Source: [Eubacterium] infirmum
Lineage (GTDB): Bacteria; Bacillota; Clostridia; Peptostreptococcales; Anaerovoracaceae
Direction: 5' to 3'
Length of the DNA: 64,000 nt
NCBI GenBank assembly: GCA_900450455.1
Contig: UGGN01000001.1
Span: 1,116,001 to 1,180,000 of the forward strand
The position numbers were made by a program, and so were the translations under genes. The notes beneath the pieces are model-generated. The model was not told the origin of the DNA. It saw nothing but the letters and a program-made list of their open reading frames with translations, and made no database searches. Positions 9,766 through 18,693 of the stretch are shown piece after piece (within the stretch, counting starts at the first letter, position 1; the number at the start of each line of letters is the position of its first letter).

Positions 9766-11268
9766 ATGCTGATTTTAGATAAAATACGCAGACATGTAAA
9801 TAATACGCCTGATGCACCGGTGATGATATCAGCTGAGCAGAGTATAAGTTATGCTGAGCTTTGGGAAAGGTCAGGCAGGCTAGCGGTAGAGATAGAGAAG
9901 ATACAGGGTAGTGATAAGTCGCCTGTCATGGTTTTTGGTCACAAGGACCCTCTGATGCTAATTTCATTTATCGCTTGTGTGAGATCGGGAAGAGCATACT
10001 GTCCGGTCGATGTTTCGACTCCGGTGCAGAGAATTTCAGATATAGCCGAAGTGATTGAGAATCCGCTTGTGCTTGCTGTAGAGCAGGGACACTGTCTGGA
10101 GGGCAAGGCAAAGATAGTAGAGAGAAGCGAACTCAATAATCTTGTAAGCAATGCAAATGCAGAAACAAATATTCCGGTAGAGCTTGAACTTGATGAAGAT
10201 GATACATATTACATAATATTTACATCCGGAAGTACAGGCAAGCCTAAGGGCGTAGAGATTTCCTGCGGAGCGCTGAGCAGATTCACAGACTGGTCGGCAG
10301 GTCTAGGCGGAAGCGTAGAGGATAAGCAGGGAGCAAGATTCCTAAATCAAGCACCTTTCTCATTTGACCTTTCGGTTATGGATGTATATACTGCGCTTGC
10401 TACAGGTGGATGTATATTCTGCCTAGATAAAAAATTACAGCTTTCGATGGCTGATATGCTTGCAGAACTGGGCAAGAGCAAGGTTAAATATTGGATATCA
10501 ACACCTTCATTTGCAGACATGTGTCTAGCAGACAGAAGCTTTGATGAAAAGCTAATGCCTGAGCTTGAGAACTTCCTGTTCTGTGGTGAAAAGCTGACAA
10601 ACAGAACTGCAGAGAAGTTACTTGAGAGATTCCCAAGGGCAAGGGTTATAAACACTTACGGGCCTACGGAGTCTACAGTAGCTGTGACAGATATAGAGAT
10701 TGATAAAGAGATGGTTTTGGCTGATAAAGATCTTCCGATAGGGAGATGCAAGCCCGGCACGGAGATTCTCATAGACGAGTCTAACGGAGAAATAATAATT
10801 AAGGGTGATACAGTCAGCAAGGGTTACTTCAGAGATGCTGAAAAGACAGCTAAGGCTTTCTTTGTTTCAAAAGATGGAAAGCCTTGCTACAGGACCGGGG
10901 ATGCAGGACATTTTGAGGGAGACATTCTATATTATGGAGGAAGAATCGACCTTCAAGTCAAGCTACACGGATACAGAATTGAGCTTGGAGATATAGAGAG
11001 TAATCTTATTAAGATGGAGGAGATTGAATCTGCTGTAGTTGTTCCAAGAATGCAGGATGGAAAGGTAAAATACTTACAGGGTTTTGTAGTGAGCCATTTT
11101 GATGACAAGTCGAATGCACAGGTTAAGAATATAAAGGCTTTTCTAAAACAGTTCCTACCGGAATACATGGTCCCTAAGAGAATCGTATTTGTTGACAATA
11201 TACCTCTTACGGCAAACGGAAAGGCAGATCGAAAGAAACTTACTGAGCTTATGGAGGGAAGAAGCTAA
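9766..11268 (+). CDS. dltA: D-alanine--D-alanyl carrier protein ligase DltA
   Basis: 500-residue adenylate-forming enzyme that activates D-alanine and loads it on DltC for teichoic acid D-alanylation. The P-loop TSGSTGKPKGVE, the NTYGPTESTV motif, YRTGDAGHFEGD and the C-terminal lysine segment LTANGKADRKKL are all present, and length matches the family. It is the first gene of dltABCDX; its stop overlaps the dltB start (TAATG). The 11-base-spaced repeats upstream suggest control by a two-component system, as in other Firmicutes that respond to cationic peptides. Confidence 0.97.
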   Translation: MLILDKIRRHVNNTPDAPVMISAEQSISYAELWERSGRLAVEIEKIQGSDKSPVMVFGHKDPLMLISFIACVRSGRAYCPVDVSTPVQRISDIAEVIENPLVLAVEQGHCLEGKAKIVERSELNNLVSNANAETNIPVELELDEDDTYYIIFTSGSTGKPKGVEISCGALSRFTDWSAGLGGSVEDKQGARFLNQAPFSFDLSVMDVYTALATGGCIFCLDKKLQLSMADMLAELGKSKVKYWISTPSFADMCLADRSFDEKLMPELENFLFCGEKLTNRTAEKLLERFPRARVINTYGPTESTVAVTDIEIDKEMVLADKDLPIGRCKPGTEILIDESNGEIIIKGDTVSKGYFRDAEKTAKAFFVSKDGKPCYRTGDAGHFEGDILYYGGRIDLQVKLHGYRIELGDIESNLIKMEEIESAVVVPRMQDGKVKYLQGFVVSHFDDKSNAQVKNIKAFLKQFLPEYMVPKRIVFVDNIPLTANGKADRKKLTELMEGRS

Positions 11269-12437
11269 TGACATTATTTGGGGGATCGTACTTCTTCTAC
11301 ATAACTATAATGCTTGCAATACCGACGATAGTGCTCGGATATTTGGGGAAAACCCAGAAATATTACGGTTTTCTGGTTAGTATCCTGATGGTGTACCTGA
11401 CGATGAGGGAAACGCCGACTGCTATAGCCTATATGGCAGTCTACTGTTTGTTGGAACTTGTCATAGTCAAGGGCTATCAGATGATATGCACACGTGGAAT
11501 TAAGAACAATAAGTTATACTATCTGTTTATAACGCTTTCTTTGATGCCACTGGTAATTTGGAAGATTACATCATTTACGGGTGTCGGCAAAGGCATATTC
11601 GCATTTATAGGAATCTCGTACATGAGTTTCAAGTCCATACAGATGATAATTGAAATTCACGATGGACTGATTAAAGATATAAGCATATTTGAGTTCCTAT
11701 ACTTTTTGATATTTTTCCCAAGCTTGCTATCGGGACCGATAGAGAGAAGCAGAGATTTCCACAGAGATCTCACAGAACTTCCGGGAAGGGACGCCTACAT
11801 CGAGATGTTGGGTGATGGACTTATGAAGGTCTGTCTGGGAATGATATATAAATTCGTACTTGCAGCCGGATTGTATCAGTCTCTGATATGGCTCGGTCGA
11901 GGAGATAGAATACCTAATCTAATCGTATACATGTATTCATATGGTGGATATCTGTTCTTCGACTTTGCCGGTTACAGTTTGATGGCTGTAGGCGTAGGCT
12001 ACATATTTGGAGTAAAACTGCCGGATAACTTTCGCAAACCGTTCCTGGCAACGGATATGAAGGACTTCTGGGATAGATGGCATATAAGTCTTTCGTACTG
12101 GTTTAGAGATTTTCTTTTCTCCAGATTCATGATGAAGGCTATCAAGGGCAAGTGGTTTAAGAGCAGGCTGACAGGTGCATCAATTGGCTTTATAATCAAT
12201 ATGGGAATAATGGGTGTTTGGCACGGTCTCGATATTCAGTATATCGCCTATGGCCTTTATCACGGCATACTTCTATCGATTACTGAGGTATACCAAAAGA
12301 AATCCAAGTTCCATAAGAAGCATAAGAAAGAAATGCTATATAAATTCGTAAGTTGGTTCATAACATTGAATCTGGTAATGTTCGGCTTCCTGATTTTCTC
12401 AGGAAGACTGAATCAGCTGTTTACGAATCCGCAATAG
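11268..12437 (+). CDS. dltB: DltB, MBOAT-family D-alanyl transferase
   Basis: 389-residue multi-pass membrane O-acyltransferase that moves D-alanine from DltC across the membrane towards teichoic acids. The MBOAT signature is visible: FWDRWHISLSYWFRDFLFS, and a later GVWHGLDIQYIAYGLYHG containing the conserved catalytic histidine. Translation starts inside the dltA stop. Length and hydrophobicity fit DltB. Confidence 0.96.
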   Translation: MTLFGGSYFFYITIMLAIPTIVLGYLGKTQKYYGFLVSILMVYLTMRETPTAIAYMAVYCLLELVIVKGYQMICTRGIKNNKLYYLFITLSLMPLVIWKITSFTGVGKGIFAFIGISYMSFKSIQMIIEIHDGLIKDISIFEFLYFLIFFPSLLSGPIERSRDFHRDLTELPGRDAYIEMLGDGLMKVCLGMIYKFVLAAGLYQSLIWLGRGDRIPNLIVYMYSYGGYLFFDFAGYSLMAVGVGYIFGVKLPDNFRKPFLATDMKDFWDRWHISLSYWFRDFLFSRFMMKAIKGKWFKSRLTGASIGFIINMGIMGVWHGLDIQYIAYGLYHGILLSITEVYQKKSKFHKKHKKEMLYKFVSWFITLNLVMFGFLIFSGRLNQLFTNPQ

Positions 12438-12480
12438 ATATAATTCTAATTTAATATGATATAGAGAGATAGGAGAAAAA

Positions 12481-12714
12481 ATGGAAGAGAAAGTTTTAGA
12501 TTTACTGGTTGATCTTTGTGGAGATGAAATCGTAAGAGAAAATCCGAATATAAATTTACTTGAGGAGGAACTCATCGACTCACTCGATTATACTGAACTC
12601 CTAGTAAATATTGAGGAAGAGTTTGGCATCGTAATGTCACCGTCAGAGTTCACAAGAGAGCAGATGGACACACCGGCAAAGATTATTGAGCAGGTTAGAG
12701 CGAGACTTAAATAA
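12481..12714 (+). CDS. dltC: D-alanyl carrier protein DltC
   Basis: 77-residue acyl-carrier-type protein. The phosphopantetheine attachment serine lies in LIDSLDYTELL, and the acidic helix II continues EEEFGIVMSPSEF. It receives D-alanine from DltA and delivers it to DltB. AGGAG precedes the ATG; the stop TAATG overlaps the dltD start. Confidence 0.97.
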   Translation: MEEKVLDLLVDLCGDEIVRENPNINLLEEELIDSLDYTELLVNIEEEFGIVMSPSEFTREQMDTPAKIIEQVRARLK

Positions 12715-13904
12715 TGAAAAAAATTAAAGCGTTTTTCATTGCACTGGCAAGTTTTGCCATAGTTGTACTGATATTGCACTTTACACTGGCAAGAAGTATA
12801 AGCAACAATAAAGGCTTCGGTACATGGGTTAACTTGTATAAGGATTTATCATACAGTGCAATTTCAGATAATATCGGTAAGGATACCGTAATGATGATGG
12901 GATCCTCCGAATTCCAACACGGAAGAAACAGCAAATACCATCCGACTAAGCTGTTTAGACGGATGGGTGTAGATGTAATGTGCATAGGTGCTGCATATAA
13001 TCAGAGTTTATCCCATGCTATTACGCTGGGTTCCGTATCAGAGAAGATGAAGAAACATAAGGTTGTGTTACTTCTATCACCGGCCTGGTTTGATAATCAG
13101 GGGGTCAAGAAGGACGCCTTCTCCGTCAGGTTTTCGGAGACACAGTTTATCGCTTTGATGCAAAATCCTAAGCTTTCCAAGAACCTTAAGAGGAAGATTG
13201 CAAACAGAACGATAGAGCTTTTGGCAAACGATAAGGGTACTCGTGCAAACGTTGAGATGTACGCAAACTACTACATAGACGGAAAGTTGAGTCCGGTAAA
13301 CAGAGCATACATCAAAATGAGAGAAACTGTTCTGAACGAAAGGGAACGCATAAACATCAACAGTACGTGGAGACTCAAAGGACAGAAAGAATATGAGCAG
13401 TTTAAGAAGCATGTTGACGGTAAGGTTCCTAACTGGGATGAGTATAAGGAGCAGGCTGATGCACAGTACTTTAAGAAGGCGACAAATAACCCTTACGGAA
13501 TAATTAACCGAACATACAATAGAAAGTTTGCTCATGTCGACAAGAGCAATAAGAACAAAATGAAGGAAAGGAAGTTCCGAAAGGACTCGCCTGAATATAA
13601 GGATCTTGAGCTTTTCCTCGAGGTCTGCAAGGAATCGGATGTAGATGTAATGTTGGTTCTACTTCCAATTAACGGCAAATGGTATGATCATATGGGCTTC
13701 AGAAAGGAAGCAAGAAGCGTACTTCCGGGTCAAATTAAAGAAATTGCTGACAAATACGACGTAAAATGGTATAGTTTTTATAACAAAGATTACACAGCAG
13801 GATTCTTACAGGACGTGTTCCACCCTGCTGGGAAAGGATGGACTGAGATCAATGAAAGGGCTTACAAATTTTTTACAGAGAAAAGCAGTAGCAATAAAAA
13901 ATAA
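12714..13904 (+). CDS. dltD: DltD, D-alanyl-lipoteichoic acid biosynthesis protein
   Basis: 396-residue protein with an N-terminal membrane anchor (FFIALASFAIVVLILHF) and an extracytoplasmic SGNH-like domain. The nucleophile block MMGSSEFQH, with its catalytic serine, and the C-terminal DVFHPAGKGW block with the Asp/His pair are present. It completes D-alanine transfer to teichoic acid outside the membrane. Start overlaps the dltC stop; the 3' end overlaps dltX in another frame. Confidence 0.96.
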   Translation: MKKIKAFFIALASFAIVVLILHFTLARSISNNKGFGTWVNLYKDLSYSAISDNIGKDTVMMMGSSEFQHGRNSKYHPTKLFRRMGVDVMCIGAAYNQSLSHAITLGSVSEKMKKHKVVLLLSPAWFDNQGVKKDAFSVRFSETQFIALMQNPKLSKNLKRKIANRTIELLANDKGTRANVEMYANYYIDGKLSPVNRAYIKMRETVLNERERININSTWRLKGQKEYEQFKKHVDGKVPNWDEYKEQADAQYFKKATNNPYGIINRTYNRKFAHVDKSNKNKMKERKFRKDSPEYKDLELFLEVCKESDVDVMLVLLPINGKWYDHMGFRKEARSVLPGQIKEIADKYDVKWYSFYNKDYTAGFLQDVFHPAGKGWTEINERAYKFFTEKSSSNKK

Positions 13905-14025
13905 AGCATCGAAGAACTATCTGATTTATGCAGGAATTTTCTTCGGAATCATGGTGGGGCTTTACCTGTACATGATATTTGCAGGCATGGCTAAGGCTCC
14001 TAATTTCACATACTCTGAGTTCTAA
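13852..14025 (+). CDS. dltX: DltX-like small membrane protein at the 3' end of the dlt operon
   Basis: 57-residue ORF starting inside dltD in the +1 frame (53-base overlap) and ending just before the operon terminator. It has a basic N-terminus, one membrane helix (NYLIYAGIFFGIMVGLYLYM) and the C-terminal tail FTYSEF. DltX proteins are about 50 residues, have one helix, and end in a conserved F-x-Y-x-x-F motif that works with DltB/DltD in D-alanine transfer; this ORF has all three traits. In the best known operons dltX precedes dltA, so the position here is unusual. I see no dltX-like ORF upstream of dltA. Confidence 0.82.
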   Translation: MKGLTNFLQRKAVAIKNKASKNYLIYAGIFFGIMVGLYLYMIFAGMAKAPNFTYSEF

Positions 14026-14048
14026 TAAAATGTAAAAATGCTTTTCAA

Positions 14049-14075
14049 ACCGACATCGCTTGATGCCGGTTTTTT
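14049..14075 (+). terminator. dlt operon terminator
   Basis: ACCGACATC pairs with GATGCCGGT (one mismatch) around a 4-base loop, followed by TTTTTT. It lies 24 bases after the dltX stop. Confidence 0.85.
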
Positions 14076-14103
14076 CAAGATATGATGTTAAGGGAGATGT
14101 AAA

Positions 14104-15228
14104 ATGAAATCCAGGTATGCAAAGCGCATGATACTTCTTGTGGCCTTAGTTGCCATTCTGTTCATTTTAGTGTTTGCTTTATCGAAAGTTCAGAAGAGTG
14201 TACATAAGGCAAAGACTGATGATAACAAGCAGAGCCTTGCAACATCAAATAACATAGATGACAGCGATTTTAAACTTAACGATAAAAAACTTCTGAAGAA
14301 GTACCCAGAGTCTGCACATCTTTTGATAGGTCTAAAAGGAAGCAAAGTAACTCTTGTAAAAGAAGGCGAGGACTACGTTGAACCTGGTGCCTATGCTCTT
14401 GATGACAGAACCGGTGCTGTAACAAATATCAAAATCAAGGGTAGCGTTGATACATCAAAACCCGGAGAATACAGGATTGAGTATATTGCCAAGTCAGACA
14501 GAGCAGCAAGCAAGGCGACACGTACGGTCAAGGTCGTAAAGGCCGATAAGTTTGATGCTAATGATAGAGGTATTCCTGTTTTGATGTACCACTACGTTTT
14601 CTCAGGAAACGATGCTCCCAGCAAACTTGATTCGAACTACATATTAGATAGTGAGCTTGAGAAACAGCTAAAATGGCTCAAGGATAACAACTACTACTAT
14701 CCAAGCTTTGCAGAGCTTTCAGCTTATATAGACGGAAAGCATTCGCTCCCTAAGAAGAGTGTTATTTTGACATTTGATGACGGACAGGTCGGTTTCCTGA
14801 ACTACGGTATTCCACTACTCAACAAGTACAAGATTCCGGCTACGGGCTTTCTTATCGGAACGAGATACGGTCCTGACATTGTCAAAGCCGACCGTAGTAA
14901 ATACGTGTGCTACCAGTCGCACTCATATGATATGCACAGAGCCGGAGGAAACATAGGTCATGGCGGTAGAATCAGTGCGATGTCACTTGGAGAGATAGAA
15001 GAGGATCTAAATATGGCCATAGCCATGGTCGGAAACAAGGATGCCTTTGCTTATCCTTACGGGGACGTTACGGAAGACGGCAAGAAAGCTATAGAAAACT
15101 GCGGTATCAGCTGTGCATTTACGACTCAGTACGGCAAGGTAGAAAAGGGCGACGATAAGACAGCGCTTCCTAGAATAAGAGTTTTGGGTCAAGCAGGGCT
15201 TGAAGGATTTATTTCATCTATCAAATAG
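14104..15228 (+). CDS. membrane-anchored polysaccharide deacetylase with Ig-like domain
   Basis: 374 residues. An N-terminal membrane segment (MILLVALVAILFILVFALS) is followed by an Ig-like domain of DUF5011 type (about residues 75-148: VTLVKEGEDYVEPGAYALDD to the TRTVKVVK strand). A NodB-type carbohydrate esterase domain follows: ILTFDDGQVGF with the metal/base Asp pair, then the SHSYDMH metal-binding histidines, and FAYPYGD. Likely role: removal of acetyl groups from peptidoglycan or another wall polysaccharide at the cell surface. It lies right behind the dlt operon, whose products also modify the envelope, but a terminator separates them. Confidence 0.9.
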   Translation: MKSRYAKRMILLVALVAILFILVFALSKVQKSVHKAKTDDNKQSLATSNNIDDSDFKLNDKKLLKKYPESAHLLIGLKGSKVTLVKEGEDYVEPGAYALDDRTGAVTNIKIKGSVDTSKPGEYRIEYIAKSDRAASKATRTVKVVKADKFDANDRGIPVLMYHYVFSGNDAPSKLDSNYILDSELEKQLKWLKDNNYYYPSFAELSAYIDGKHSLPKKSVILTFDDGQVGFLNYGIPLLNKYKIPATGFLIGTRYGPDIVKADRSKYVCYQSHSYDMHRAGGNIGHGGRISAMSLGEIEEDLNMAIAMVGNKDAFAYPYGDVTEDGKKAIENCGISCAFTTQYGKVEKGDDKTALPRIRVLGQAGLEGFISSIK

Positions 15229-15384
15229 CTTTATCTCTTTGATGCATTTAAACTTACGGCAGTTTTCAAAATATAGATTTGTTGAATACTACTAAATTAT
15301 TTAATACACTTTGTTGCTTACGAACACATAAAATCATGTATCAAAAAATAATGAAAAAATCGCTTAGATTTAAGTAAAAAATCA

Positions 15385-15413
15385 TTGTAAGAGCATGCAA
15401 AAAGGTATAAAAT
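15385..15413 (+). promoter_or_regulatory. probable guaB promoter
   Basis: TTGTAA (15385-15390), a 17-base spacer and TAAAAT (15408-15413) lie 70 bases before guaB. The rest of the 254-base gap between the deacetylase and guaB is AT-rich, and I see no purine riboswitch in it. Confidence 0.5.
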
Positions 15414-15482
15414 AGTCTGCAAAAGTAATTTTATGTTAGTTTTAGGCAAGAGTATTTTATATAAATAGAGAGGAGCTTCAAC

Positions 15483-17000
15483 ATGGCGCAGTTTATCGAT
15501 GAACCATCAAGGACGTTTAATGAGTACCTTCTTATTCCGGGTTTTACAAGCAAGGATTGTACTCCGGAAAATGTTGATTTATCAACACCGGTAGTTAAGT
15601 ATAAAGTGGGAGAAACGCCATCGATACGTGCAAACATTCCGCTGGTTTCAGCAGTAATGCAGGCTGTATCAAATGACACTATGGCAGTTGCGCTGGCTAA
15701 AGAAGGCGGAATCTCTTTTATATTCGGCTCACAGTCAATAGAGAGTCAGGCTGAGATGATACGCAAGGTTAAGTCATACAAGGCCGGATTTGTAAGAAGT
15801 GACAGTAACCTACGTCCGGATCAGACTCTTGCAGATGTTCTCGCCCTCAAGCAGGAGAGAGGACACTCAACTATAGCTATTACGGAGGATGGAACTCCTT
15901 CAGGTAAGATTGTCGGTCTTGTTACAAGCCGTGACTACAGAGTTAGCAGGCTTGACAAGAACACTAAAATCAGTGAATTCATGACTCCATTCGAGAAGTT
16001 GATATATGCTAAGGACGGTGTCACTCTGTCAGAAGCTAATGATATTTTGTGGGAGAACAAGCTAAATGCACTTCCAATTATAGACGAAAATCAGAGACTC
16101 ACACATTTCGTGTTCAGAAAGGACTACGACAGCCACAAGTCCAATCCTAACGAGCTTTTGGACGATCACAAGCGCTATTTAGTTGGAGCGGGTATCAACA
16201 GCCGTGACTATGCAGAACGTGTTCCTAAGCTAATAGAGGCCGGTGTAGATATTCTTTGTATCGACTCATCTGAGGGATATTCAGAATATCAGAAGGACAC
16301 TCTCGGTTGGATTCGTGAAAACTACGGAGATACAGTTAAGGTTGGAGCCGGAAACGTTGTCGATGCAGAAGGCTTCAGGTATCTTGCAGATGCCGGTGCA
16401 GACTTTGTCAAGATCGGTATCGGTGGCGGATCAATCTGTATCACCAGAGAGCAGAAGGGTATCGGTCGTGGTCAGGCCTCAGCAGTAATAGAGGTTGCCA
16501 GAGCTCGTGACGAGTACATGAAGGAGACAGGAATATACATCCCAATTTGTTCAGACGGCGGAATCGTTTATGATTACCACATGACACTTGCACTTGCAAT
16601 GGGAGCTGACTTCATCATGCTGGGTAGATACTTTGCAAGATTTGATGAATCACCAACAAGCGTGCTCAACATCAACGGAAACTACGTTAAAGAGTACTGG
16701 GGTGAGGGTTCAAACCGTGCAAGAAACTGGCAGAGATACGATTTGGGCAGCGAAAACACTGACAACAAGATGAAGTTTGAAGAAGGTGTTGATTCATACG
16801 TCCCATATGCCGGTTCACTTCACGATAATGTAACGCTTTCGCTAAACAAGGTGAAGTCTACAATGTGCAACTGCGGTTCGCTCAGCATCCATGAGCTGCA
16901 GTCAAAAGCAAAGATTACACTCGTTTCTGCGACATCCATCGTCGAGGGTGGTGCACACGACGTAATTTTGAGAGATTCAAGTCAAAACGTCTTGAGATAG
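15483..17000 (+). CDS. guaB: IMP dehydrogenase, parabasalid-like type
   Basis: 505-residue enzyme converting IMP to XMP with NAD+, the committed step to GMP. The catalytic loop is [19 protein letters not shown] (active-site cysteine in SICI), a CBS pair occupies about residues 95-215, and the flap carries the [10 protein letters not shown] Arg-Tyr dyad. The wording of these motifs, the start [15 protein letters not shown] and the ending [19 protein letters not shown] are strikingly like the protozoan Tritrichomonas foetus IMPDH as I remember it, and unlike the common Bacillus-type GuaB. AGAGGAG precedes the ATG. guaA lies 1.7 kb downstream, with mobile DNA between them. Confidence 0.95.
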   Translation: MAQFIDEPSRTFNEYLLIPGFTSKDCTPENVDLSTPVVKYKVGETPSIRANIPLVSAVMQAVSNDTMAVALAKEGGISFIFGSQSIESQAEMIRKVKSYKAGFVRSDSNLRPDQTLADVLALKQERGHSTIAITEDGTPSGKIVGLVTSRDYRVSRLDKNTKISEFMTPFEKLIYAKDGVTLSEANDILWENKLNALPIIDENQRLTHFVFRKDYDSHKSNPNELLDDHKRYLVGAGINSRDYAERVPKLIEAGVDILCIDSSEGYSEYQKDTLGWIRENYGDTVKVGAGNVVDAEGFRYLADAGADFVKIGIGGGSICITREQKGIGRGQASAVIEVARARDEYMKETGIYIPICSDGGIVYDYHMTLALAMGADFIMLGRYFARFDESPTSVLNINGNYVKEYWGEGSNRARNWQRYDLGSENTDNKMKFEEGVDSYVPYAGSLHDNVTLSLNKVKSTMCNCGSLSIHELQSKAKITLVSATSIVEGGAHDVILRDSSQNVLR

Positions 17001-17004
17001 ATTG

Positions 17005-17046
17005 CAAGGTCGGCGGTCAAGTATGAACTGCCGACTTTTATTTTAT
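17005..17046 (+). terminator. guaB terminator
   Basis: AGGTCGGCGGT pairs with ACTGCCGACTT (one G-T wobble and a bulge), followed by TTATTTTATT. Confidence 0.75.
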
Positions 17047-17047
17047 T

Positions 17048-17118
17048 GTTTTAGCAGCGGTTCATCGAACGATAGAGAGATGAACGATTAACCGCCGGCT
17101 TAGCCGGTGGTTATGATT
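17048..17118. mobile_element. 71-bp miniature element derived from the IS200-type copy at 23.3 kb
   Basis: The first part (TTTAGCAGCGGTTCATCGAACG, then GAGAGATGAA) matches the left end of the IS200-type element at 23.33 kb with few changes. It runs straight into AACCGCCGGCTTAGCCGGTGG and TTATGATT, which resembles that element's right-end hairpin. No transposase gene lies between the ends, so this looks like an internal-deletion derivative that only a full copy could move in trans. Boundaries are estimated from the alignment of the two copies. Confidence 0.65.
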
Positions 17119-17250
17119 ATAAACTAATGGAGACCAACTATGAAAAGTCAAGGTAAATTTCAGAAGAAAATAGAATAAGTTGCATTTAGAAAGAAGCGCA
17201 GCTTAAAAAGACCTCCCAGCAGGAAGCCTCAAAAATCATATGGATGGAAT

Positions 17251-18417
17251 CTAATCTAAGTTAAATTCCACATCGTCCTTAAGCATCTTGTAGATGATAC
17301 GGACAAGCTTGCCGGCGCAATGTCCAAGAGCATTGTAATGGCCACGGCCTTCGGCCCTTTTAGAATCATAGTATTCCTTGAATGTCTGATTGTACTTCAC
17401 AATATTGTGAGCAGCGTTCATGAGGGCATAACGAAGGGCGGAAGAACCCCGTTTTGACATTTTGGTTTTCTTCGCAATGAAGTTTCCGGATTGGTAAACG
17501 GATGGGTCAAGACCCGCAAAGGCAAGCAGCTTGCGAGGCTTGGAAAAGCGGTTAATGTCACCGATTTCACCGATAATCATTCCCCCGTTGATGGGACCGA
17601 TACCCGGTATGGTCATGATAACAGAGTCGAGAGATGTGACAATGTCTTTCATCTCAGACTCTACCGCATCAAGTTGACTATCCAGTAGCTCGATCTGGGC
17701 GATAGATTGAGTAATCTGAATGGATAGAGATCTGTCGGCAGTGCCGACGGACTTCTGTGCCAGAACTCTTAATTCTAAGGCCGTTTCCTTCTTGAAGTGT
17801 CCGTGGGAATTAGACACAAGAAGGTTCTTAAGATGAGTCAGATGCATGGAAGCAATCCGGGTAGCAGAGGGTGCCTCTTTTAGGATAGCGTAGACCGTCT
17901 TTTGATGAATACCGGACTTGAAGAAATACTGGAGTTCAGGGAAGACCTGATCCAGGTAAGCAGTGAGCTGTATCTTGGTGCGAGAACGCTGCTTAACAAG
18001 CTTCATCCGGAATCTCCCTAGATTCTTCAGTTGCATGAGAGCAATATCATACAGAGTAACAAATCTTGGGTGATCCATCAATGCGACGGCTTTAGCAATT
18101 ACCAGAGTATCGACCTTGTCCGTCTTGGTTTTACGGATATTGTTCTTCCGCAAAGTGGCGGTCTGTATCGGATTGATGACACAGACGTGCAGACCTTTGG
18201 TGACAAGGAAAGAAACCAGGTTGTTGCCATAATGAGCAGTGGATTCAAGACCAATGATGATGTCATCCAATTCAAAGGAATTGAGCTTGGATAAGAGGGT
18301 GTAAAAACCCGCATTGTCATTCAAGAATTCGAACGGCTCGATGAGTACCACACCATCGGAATCGATGGCAGAGGCATAGTGATTAAGCTTGGCGATATCA
18401 ATGCCAACATATATCAT
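17251..18417 (-). CDS. IS110-family DEDD transposase (bridge-RNA recombinase type)
   Basis: 388 residues, full length for the family. The N-terminal RuvC-like DEDD domain has GIDIAK (Asp7), GLESTAHYG (Glu58) and TDKVD (Asp100, Asp103). The C-terminal Tnp_20/IS116 domain has [19 protein letters not shown] and the serine-bearing block [13 protein letters not shown], which supplies the recombinase nucleophile. A coiled-coil linker lies between. The start is supported by GAAAGGAGG on the minus strand. Nothing indicates inactivation, so the copy is probably active or recently so. Confidence 0.95.
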   Translation of the reverse strand: MIYVGIDIAKLNHYASAIDSDGVVLIEPFEFLNDNAGFYTLLSKLNSFELDDIIIGLESTAHYGNNLVSFLVTKGLHVCVINPIQTATLRKNNIRKTKTDKVDTLVIAKAVALMDHPRFVTLYDIALMQLKNLGRFRMKLVKQRSRTKIQLTAYLDQVFPELQYFFKSGIHQKTVYAILKEAPSATRIASMHLTHLKNLLVSNSHGHFKKETALELRVLAQKSVGTADRSLSIQITQSIAQIELLDSQLDAVESEMKDIVTSLDSVIMTIPGIGPINGGMIIGEIGDINRFSKPRKLLAFAGLDPSVYQSGNFIAKKTKMSKRGSSALRYALMNAAHNIVKYNQTFKEYYDSKRAEGRGHYNALGHCAGKLVRIIYKMLKDDVEFNLD

Positions 18418-18660
18418 TGAAAGCGCCTCCTTTCATAAAGATTTGATACTGTCAGATCCACCTTACAATTATCCTCGTAAACTTGATCGATATAAGTACT
18501 CGGAAAGCAAAGCCTCCGGCAACATCCAACTAATAAACATTTCAGATAATGTAGCGGCAATACACTCCTATCAAGTAGTCAATGCTACAGAAATAGATAA
18601 AAAGTCCACAGTATCTAAATGTATTATGACACAGACAGTAAAAATGGAAAGGAGAGTATG
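18418..18660 (-). ncRNA. candidate IS110 bridge RNA region (5' non-coding end)
   Basis: About 240 bases upstream of the transposase gene contain no credible ORF, and the opposite flank is shorter. In the IS110 group this 5' non-coding end is known to encode the bridge RNA that pairs with donor and target DNA. I did not identify the RNA's loops; this call rests on position, size and family knowledge only. Confidence 0.35.
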
Positions 18661-18693
18661 ATTTAGCCTATGATATAATCATACAAGAAATAG

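Larger units (their letters stand above)
17130..18670 (-). mobile_element. IS110-family insertion sequence between guaB and guaA
   Basis: The element is defined by its intact transposase gene on the minus strand, with about 120 bases on its 3' side and about 250 on its 5' side before the guaA leader. IS110 elements lack obvious terminal repeats, so the limits given are approximate. The insertion separates two genes of guanine biosynthesis. Confidence 0.6.

Noticed and set aside
15229-15482. Purine riboswitch before guaB
   Set aside because: The 254-base leader lacks the conserved purine aptamer core; only a promoter is visible.
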